DNA from: Bisporella sp. PMI_857
Lineage: Eukaryota; Ascomycota; Leotiomycetes; Helotiales; Helotiaceae
Assembly (NCBI GenBank): GCA_021307315.1
Contig: JAJSPD010000082.1
Span: forward strand, 124,001-188,000
Reading direction: 5' to 3'
DNA: 64,000 bases
Position 1 is the first letter of the stretch. Each line of letters begins with the position of its first letter. Made by a program: the position numbers and the translations under genes. Below are positions 56,829-64,000 of the stretch, piece by piece. The notes under the pieces are model-generated. The model made no database searches. It saw only the letters and a program-made list of their open reading frames with translations, and was not told where the DNA came from.

Positions 56829-58247
56829 TCAGAAGTCCTCGTCAAAGTTGAAGGCACCTCCGTTTTCTGGCTGTGTCTCGGTCTTAGTTTCTGAGTCTGC
56901 CTTTTTCTGTGTGCCGGCCATGACACCAGCTTTCTGGTAATCACCAACTCGCTTCTCGAAGAAGTTTGTCTTGCCAGCCAACGAGATGTTCTCCATGAAA
57001 TCAAATGGATTGGCGGTCTTGTAGACCTTCTCGTTGCCGAGCGACAAGAGTAGACGATCTGCGACGAATTCAATGTACTGCTTCATGAGCGTAGCATTCA
57101 TACCAAGCAATGCGCAAGGAAGGGCTTCTGTCAAGAACTCCTGTTCGATTGCGACGGCCTCAGTAATCACGTCCTGGACAGCCTGCTTGGACGGTCGGTG
57201 GTTCAAGTGCGAGAAAAGGAGGCAGGCAAAATCGGTGTGCATACCCTCATCGCGGGAGATGAGCTCGTTAGAGAAGGTCAAGCCGGGCATGAGACCGCGT
57301 TTCTTGAGCCAGAAAATAGAGGCAAAGGAACCGGAAAAGAAGATGCCTTCAATGGCTGCGAAAGCTACGAGACGCGTCGCAAAGGTGGATTGCTTGTCTT
57401 GAATCCAGCGTACAGCCCAGTCGGCCTTTTTCTTGATGCAGGGAACTGGACGCGTTAGTTTGTAGAATTGGCCAGCGGATGCGTGTACTTACTGGTCTCA
57501 ATAGCATTGAACAGATGTGTGCGTTGTGCGGCCTCCTTCACATATGTGTCGATTAAGAGGGAGTATGTCTCGGAGTGGATGTTCTCCATCATCGTCTGGA
57601 AACCATAGAAGCAGCGAGCCTCTGGGATCTGGACTTCTCCGCTGAACCGCTCAATCAAGTTCTCGTTGACAATTCCATCGGATGCGGCGAAGAACGCAAG
57701 GACGTGGGAGATGAAGTAGCGCTCATCATCATTGAGTCTGTTGTTCCAATCGTGAAGATCTTTGGAGAGATCAATCTCCTCGGCGGTCCAGAAAGATGCT
57801 TCAGCCTTCTTGTACATCTGCCAGATCTATGTACGATGTTACTATTTGCACTCTACGCGTAACGCGTGGATAACGCGACTCACCTCATGGTACTTGATTG
57901 GAAACAGCACGAAGCGGTTGGGGTTCTCTTGTAGCAATGGCTCATCTTGCTCCTCTGGTCTAAGGTTTGTGTTCGCAACGGCTGCCTTTTCGACTGGCTT
58001 CTCGACTACAACCGGCGCCAATGGTATTCCCTTGATCGGCTTGGGGATTGTTGGGTCATGGGCAGCTTCGACTGGCATGTTCTCCTTGCCTGCCGCGAAA
58101 TCGAGCTTCTTAATTGGGGAGTCGTTCATCTTGAGGTTGTCAATGGCAGACGCAGCCTATAAGCAAGTTAGTTATGACGTCGACGCGAGGGAGGGACGAA
58201 GCCGAGTGATTGCTTACGGTCTTCGAAGGGGTGACCTGAGTATTCAT
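56829..58247 (-). CDS. rnr2: ribonucleoside-diphosphate reductase small subunit (class Ia R2)
   Basis: Four exons on the minus strand from ATG 58247 ([10 protein letters not shown]); about 410-420 aa. The unstructured N-terminus includes [20 protein letters not shown]. The ferritin-like body has [20 protein letters not shown], the iron/tyrosyl-radical block [20 protein letters not shown] (E, H and the radical Y in E-N-I-H-x-x-x-Y), [15 protein letters not shown] with further iron ligands, and the C-terminus [10 protein letters not shown] that docks on the large subunit. It supplies the diiron-tyrosyl cofactor for dNTP synthesis. All key residues are present. The intron after [10 protein letters not shown] is typical of the fungal gene. 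Confidence 0.96.
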
Positions 58248-59165
58248 GTTGTTTGAGAGTAAAGAAGTAGAGAATTGATGGGTATCACGAGTATGGAGAA
58301 GAGGAATTGAAGAATTGGAAATGGTGGTTGATGTTGTTGTTGATGATACGGAGAAGAAGAATTGGGGAGGGAGCGCGCCTTTAGTAGGCACCAAAAGTTT
58401 ATGCGAGATCACGCTGAAAAAACACGCTAAAGCGCGAACCACTTTAATTTTCACGCGCATTCCCCTCCAACCCCCTGAACAGCCTGAACAAGCCTGAACA
58501 ACCTGAAATAAAAAGAGGCTGGTCCAATGCAACCCCCTTGTAAACTTGGCCAAGACAATTTATCAGATCTAATCCTGGTCTACATTCCAAGGCAACACGC
58601 GTGAATATGGCAAGGCTTCGTTTTGGGGTGGATACTTGTAGTCAGAATGTGAATCAGATATGGATATGGGCTGGACGGAGATATGTGGCTGCTGCTAATA
58701 ATGATGAGCAGGAGGCAGCCTTTTGGAGGAACCCCCGTAGACTCCGTCTTCGGATTACGGATTACGGAGTTGGAACCTTCTATCTATCTATAATACTACC
58801 AAGTTTAGCTTCCGGGTCATGTGATACCCCATCAAACCTGTACAAGAGCGTCTGAGCAGCACGTCGAGTGCAAGGAATAAACACTAGAATAAAAACTGAA
58901 ATCAAAAGTTCAATTAAGCTAAAGCTGTAGCTATCATCCCATTCGGGGATATGTGATGATTCATAAGTTCTAGCACACTGAGGAGATCTATCCACTATCA
59001 CCTCACGTCTTTCATTTGCGCGTCAAGTAACGGGTATCTTATTCATTAAATTAAAATCCGGCTCTACCAACAAATGCTCAACATTAAATAAGCAAAACCA
59101 TTCCAATAACTCATGAGTCGCCGGCCTCAAATTCAACAATTCCTGCGCCGTCATAAACCATCAAC
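58248..59165. other. intergenic
   Basis: RNR2 promoter (58248 onward) and 3' flank of the DUF4112 gene. The region near 58390-58450 contains several GCG-rich stretches such as ACGCTAAAGCGCG and CACGCGC, compatible with MluI-type cell-cycle elements expected for an RNR promoter (inference). Confidence 0.4.
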
Positions 59166-60140
59166 CTATGAACGACTGCTCTTTTGGAGTCTGGTCGACT
59201 GACCCCGAGTCACCGTAGGCTCAGGCCGGGCTGGTAGACGCTCATCTCTGCGTAACTCGCCAGTACGCTCGACATCTGGTTGCTTAGTCTTCTTGCCAAA
59301 TCCGAACCATCCACCTCGGCTCTCTTGTGGGGCCGCTTGAGCCGGCTGGGCCGGAGGTGAAGATGAAGATGTGCCATGGGTTCCGCCTTGTCTCTGTGTA
59401 CCATTTCTTGACGGCGGTGCGGTCGTATACGCGGGCGGATTCTCTTGCTTGTCGAATTCCACAGGGTCGCTGGGATCGATGGCTGGTACAGGACGTCCTT
59501 GGGCCTTGAGGCTCTCCTGTCCTTTCTTGCGCAAGTAATCCTCCAACAAGATTGCATTCTTTGTGTTGGCACGGAACACGGCGTCCACCAGATCTCCTAC
59601 AAACGGGACCAGCCCCACAGCAAAATCGATGATGATGTTAATGAACATTTTTGATTTGACAGAAGCCGGAAGTCCGCCCTCAATTTGCTGGCATGTGCGA
59701 AGAACCATGACAGCCATGAATGCATCGATAACGTCTCCGATGCTTAAAAAAGGTCAGCAGGGACCTCACGGAAAAGAAGAACTGATCAACTTACGCAGGG
59801 ATAATTCCAATCACACTGCTCCATCCGAATCTAACACCGAAAAAGCTGAAGAGACTCATGTCCAAACGATAGGCTCTTCTCTTGACCTTGGTAAGGACCT
59901 TCCCATCATGCTCTGACAGACCTGCAGGCAATGCCTTGCGACGTTTAACTGTTTTTGACTTATGTGGTTTGCCATCCAGACGCGTTGCTGGTACAGTCTC
60001 GAAATATGGATCCTGGATGACGGTTAGGTGAAATTCGCCATCTCCTTTAATGACCTCATGCTTACCTCTTTGCCAAAGTTATTTTGCAATGTCTCTCCGA
60101 GAATCTTCTTGCTGATAATCTTCGCGATGAATGCTGCCAT
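59166..60140 (-). CDS. DUF4112-domain membrane protein
   Basis: Three exons from ATG 60140 (MAAFIAKIISKKILGETLQN); about 290 aa. The DUF4112 core covers MSLFSFFGVRFGWSSVIGII with PA, then across an intron IGDVIDAFMAVMVLRTCQQI and NIIIDFAVGLVPFVGDLVDA with FRANTKNA; the two GD-x-(I/L)-DA repeats with flanking hydrophobic segments define the family. The C-terminal third is low-complexity (proline-, serine- and glutamine-rich) with a GGWFGFGKKTKQP patch and a basic end. Family function is not established; location is predicted membrane. Divergent from DCP2. Confidence 0.86.
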
Positions 60141-60850
60141 GATGAATAGGTTGGAGAAAGGCGAGACTTGCAGGTTTATCCTTCTGAATGTCGGCGGAAC
60201 GAAGCTCTCTTATATAATATGGCTTGATTGCAAATTTATGCCTCAACTGCCGCTGTTTTGGATACTTGCTTGTTTGACTGGTCGCCAGTCGTCTATTGAC
60301 TGTTTCAAAAGCCGCTGCTCTATTTTGGTAAATAAAGACGCCGAAGCTATTGAATGGGTACGAAGTCTTTTGATGAATCAATGGAACATGGCAATGTAAT
60401 GCGCCTTCATTCGAAAGTTAAATGCAATGATCTCCAAATCGAAATGCAAGCTTTATCTATTCAGTTCCAAGATTTTAATGCTTAACTTTCGCCTCCCCCC
60501 CCTGTTTCGACTTCGTCATTATTCTGTCGGGAACTTAATTGGTCTCCACATTTACTCACCAGCCACACTGTGGCTTGCTGATACCCTGGCTCCCTACCCA
60601 ACCACCTCTCGATCATTGCGACTCAGCCTCTTTGGATGAACACCAAAACCTTACCGCACCTCAACAACCACTGTAGAACCAGAACAACTCCCGATACAAG
60701 CCGTTTTGCCACAATCAACAACAAGAAGCCGGATAATCGTCCCTCAGCTCACTTGGTCAGGCGCGACTGGTGTGTGCTGCTCTAGAACACTAAGCAGGCT
60801 CCGAGTCGTGGATATGATCCTTACACGAAGCCGACAAGACAGAGCAGACA
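60141..60850. promoter_or_regulatory. bidirectional upstream region, DUF4112 gene / DCP2
   Basis: 710 bp between divergent starts. A pyrimidine-rich stretch precedes the DCP2 start; no other element identified. Confidence 0.5.
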
Positions 60851-63779
60851 ATGCACTTAGAAGATTGTGAGTCTCATATTAGCATTCTGCGGAGTCCGAT
60901 AGAAGTTGATGCGCATGCGCTACTTCAAGCTGGCGTGCATAGCTAATGCTTGATTCGCAGGGCTGGACGACCTATGCGTCCGATTTATTATAAACCTACC
61001 GGGTGATGACCTGTCATCTGTAGAGAGAATATGCTTTCAGGTGGAAGAGGCACAGTGGTACTATGAGGATTTCATTCGACCTCTTGATCCATCCCTACCA
61101 TCGTTGTCTCTGCGCAACTTCTCGCTCCGCATATTTGCCCATTGCCCATTACTTTCCTCCTTTCCGCAAGGGGATCACATGCGAGCATTTGATGAATTTC
61201 TGGTATACAAGAAGAGAATTCCAGTGCGAGGTGCGATTTTATTGAATCATGCTATGGACTCGGTGGTACTCGTTAAAGGCTGGAAGAAGAATGCCAATTG
61301 GAGTTTTCCCCGAGGAAAGATAAACAAAGACGAGGATGACCTGATTTGTGCCATCCGTGAGGTTTACGAAGAAACTGGATATGATATCCAAGCTGCAGGG
61401 CTCGTACCCACGAATCGCGAAGTGAAGCATATTACTCTTCCTCTACGTGACCAAGACATGAAGCTGTACGTCTTTAGAGACGTACCTATGGAGACGCATT
61501 TTGAACCCAGAACACGAAAGGAGATTAGTAAAATAGAATGGTGGAGAATTTCTAGCTTACCAGGGTTCCGAAATAAGAAAGGCCAGCAAAGTTCTGAAGC
61601 CGTGGTAAACGCAAACAAATTCTATATGGTGGCTCCTTTCTTGAAAGATCTCCGAAAATGGATTATCGAGCAAAAGAAATTGGACGCGAGGCGAGCCCCG
61701 AGTAGTGGCTATCTTACAGCCGGTGCTATAAGTCATGATGAACTTTTCACCGAGGAAGATCTGGGGGCAGACTCTGCTCTAGAGAATACCGATGGCGCTC
61801 CATCAGGAGTTGATACTCTAGAGGGCGCAACCGCGGCTCTTAAGAATTTGCTCAAAATGCAGCCTCCAACGCAAGGACTACAAGTCGACGCAATAAAATC
61901 TCCTATAAGAGACTCCGGCTCAGAGTTGCTTGCCCTACTTCAAGGCCCGAACTCGAATCCAAGCCAGTCAGGCTCAACCCACGCTCCACCGCATACACCG
62001 CTAGACCTTACATACACCCAAGCACCTGCACCGAGAACTCCGCAACATCCTCACCCACGGCCTCCTAACTTCTCATCTCTCCCGCAACCACCATCATTCA
62101 ATGTTCAGCAGCCGCCTGATGTTTTCTCATACCAATTACCTAGTCGGCCAAGCCACTTTGGTCATCAGCAGCAGCCTACCCCGCCGCAACATGTATATCA
62201 GTCTCAGCCATTAGTGCACCCTCAACCTCTGCCACCACATGTTCAAAGAGCACTTTTCACAGGTGGACCTGTACACACTCCAACGATGCCAAAACCCTCC
62301 CAATATCCACCCGCACAAAATTATCATAGCTCAATGGCTGTGCCAAATCCTCAGTTTCCTAATATTCATGCCCCATTGGTACCTCAAACGCAAAAACTGC
62401 CGAATCCAAAGCTCACTAAGCATTCCTTGGCACTGCTTGATGCTTTTAAGAGCCGTGATACTGCAAATGGTGATCATGGTATATTGAATGATCTTCCTTC
62501 AGGAAGATATGTTCCAGGCTCGAAGCAGGTACAACAACCTCCACCCCCAGCGCCCCAAGAGCTTCCGGCAGAGCTCTCGCCGCCTCCTGTAGACTTACTC
62601 TCAATGTTCAAGGCAAATGATAGCCCGGCACAAACGCCCAATACTTTAGCTCCTAAGAAACAAATCAGCGAGGCGCACAAGTCAACTCTGTTGGGTTTGT
62701 TTAAGAGCCCTACCCCTCAAACAGCCACTATTAGTCGACCTACAGCTACAGCGCTGCCCACTACATCGACGCCTTCAGCAGTGGAATTATCTGCTGTGGA
62801 ACCTCACACTTCGAGTTTATTGACGTCTGCACACTCAACTAAAGCAGCGACGCCTGAAAGCCAAGCTAAGGACATTCCAACAATGAATCCTGAAACAAAT
62901 TTACCCTTCCGCGCCACTGCTATTCTTGCTCGTCCTCAACAACCTGCTGAGGCGACTGATCGCGTGAGACATAGCCCAGTGCATAAATCCCCCCAAAATG
63001 GCCAGAATGGACATGGGAAGAAGCATGTATCTGGACCCGGCAAAGCGCACACTAAGCCATCTCCAGAGAAGCCCTTCCAACCCCAAATTCTGAAAAGAAC
63101 TCAACCAGGAACTCTCAATTCGCTTGATCCTGTCTCAGCTATTTCAAGTAGCCCATCACCATTTGCACATCAGGCACAAATTGTTGAGGCGGATGGGCCT
63201 CCGGTTGCTCCACCTTCTGTGAAAACGGCCATACCTCGGTCAACTGACCAAAGCGCAACTCTACTTTCATTGCTAGGAAAAGTGCCGAGAGTTGTGAAAC
63301 CTCCTACTGTGGCAGCCACAATAGATAGCATTAAACCAAGTGATCACAAAGCAGGGACCCTCTTCGGAAGTTCAACGGTTCCCGCGCATCTATCAAGGAC
63401 TTCCTCAGAGAATGTCATGTCTCACAATGCGGATCAAAGTAAAAGACAAGAGCTTCTTTCATTGTTTAGCAAGCCATCCTTACCAGCACCTTCTCCCATA
63501 ACTTCGTTCATCAAGCCTGCTGCTCCTCAGACACCGGATCAAAAGCAGGCACTCCTTTCGATGTTCAAAGCTACACCGGGACCTGTAAGTCCGCCATCAA
63601 GAAGCTCAACACTCGACGGCTTTGCTCCAATCCAGCCTGTTTCAGCTGCGCGTTCGAGGATCGGCAGCATTGCAGCAGAGGCAGCGCCGCATCGTGGCAG
63701 CCAGGCCCCAATGTCACCTGCAGATAAGAGCTTCTTGCTTAGCTATCTTGACAACGTGGCCAAAGGCACCCAACGTTGA
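60851..63779 (+). CDS. dcp2: mRNA decapping enzyme DCP2
   Basis: A 16-nt first exon (60851-60866, MHLED) is joined by a GTGAGT...CGCAG intron to 60961-63779, giving 944 aa. The helical N-terminal domain (WLDDLCVRFIINLPGDDLSS) binds Dcp1. The Nudix hydrolase domain has its box at about residues 124-146 (GKINKDEDDLICAIREVYEE then TGYD), with all metal-binding glutamates present. Box B follows (KIEWWRISSLPGF and the helix ending DLRKWIIEQKK). The C-terminal 650 residues are proline/glutamine-rich and disordered, carrying at least seven short leucine motifs (LLDAF, LLSMF, LLGLF, LLSLLG, LLSLF, LLSMF, LLSYL) of the kind that bind Edc3 and other decapping partners. It removes the m7G cap in cytoplasmic mRNA decay. 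Frame intact. Confidence 0.95.
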
Positions 63780-64000
63780 AGGAAATGTTCACGAGAGAAT
63801 TTTATGTATGGAATGTTGGACTTTGGGATGGGGAAAAAAGGTATTCTAGTTGGGCAATGATTTGGACTGGGACATTAGTAACGTGTAGACATAGCTGGCG
63901 GTATAGTCCATTGCTAAAGAATGGACTCATCTTCTTCCTGGACGTTCAATTGTCTTGGTGTTTATGAAACTTGATGTGTATGCTTGGTAAGGACACGATT
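63780..64000. other. 3' flank of DCP2
   Basis: Only the 3' untranslated region is expected; nothing else seen before the window ends. Confidence 0.5.

Noticed and set aside
1..64000. CRISPR arrays, tRNA and rRNA genes
   Set aside because: No regularly spaced repeats; the few GTTCGA-type strings lack a surrounding cloverleaf.

Overview
The window reads as the nuclear genome of a filamentous ascomycete (Pezizomycotina; I would guess Leotiomycetes, unproven). Reasons: short GT-AG introns of about 45-65 nt with CTAAC/CTAAT branch points, fungal-only families (HET, PTH11-like, fungal NLR, CON-13-like zincin), a secondary-metabolite cluster, and AT-rich degenerate stretches that look like RIP-damaged repeats. 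Exon models were built by hand from splice signals and frame continuity; many join with perfect phase, but none has transcript support.

Left part (1-23 kb): a PTH11-like membrane protein (1552-2886), then a biosynthetic cluster (4347-18905). The cluster holds an O-methyltransferase, a 6PGDH-fold reductase, a 923-aa NRPS-like A-T-TE synthetase of the arylpyruvate-dimerising type, a glutathionyl-hydroquinone-reductase-like GST, a second O-methyltransferase and an MFS exporter/importer. It has no aminotransferase, prenyltransferase or transcription factor in view. The likely product is a methylated quinone, furanone or related dimer of two aryl pyruvates (inference). A divergent folylpolyglutamate-synthase paralogue follows at 21.5-23 kb.

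Middle part (24-43 kb): an accessory island rich in cell-death/allorecognition genes. It has two HET-gene relics and a 12-exon, 2,058-aa open frame joining a pseudokinase, a vWA-like domain, a degenerate alpha/beta hydrolase, NB-ARC and TPRs. It also has a small protein that may be a fungal gasdermin, a divergently transcribed CHAT (caspase-like) protease gene carrying an in-frame TAG, a probable solo LTR and an intact 744-aa HET-domain gene. The candidate gasdermin/CHAT pair next to the giant NLR fusion is the most unusual thing here.

Right part (43-64 kb): mostly conserved housekeeping genes. These are a PTM1/LU7TM-like protein, CTU2/NCS2, an OAC1-like mitochondrial carrier, SWD2, a GNAT acetyltransferase, a secreted HEIGH zincin, SRP9/Srp21, ribonucleotide reductase small subunit, a DUF4112 protein and DCP2 with an array of leucine-rich short motifs.
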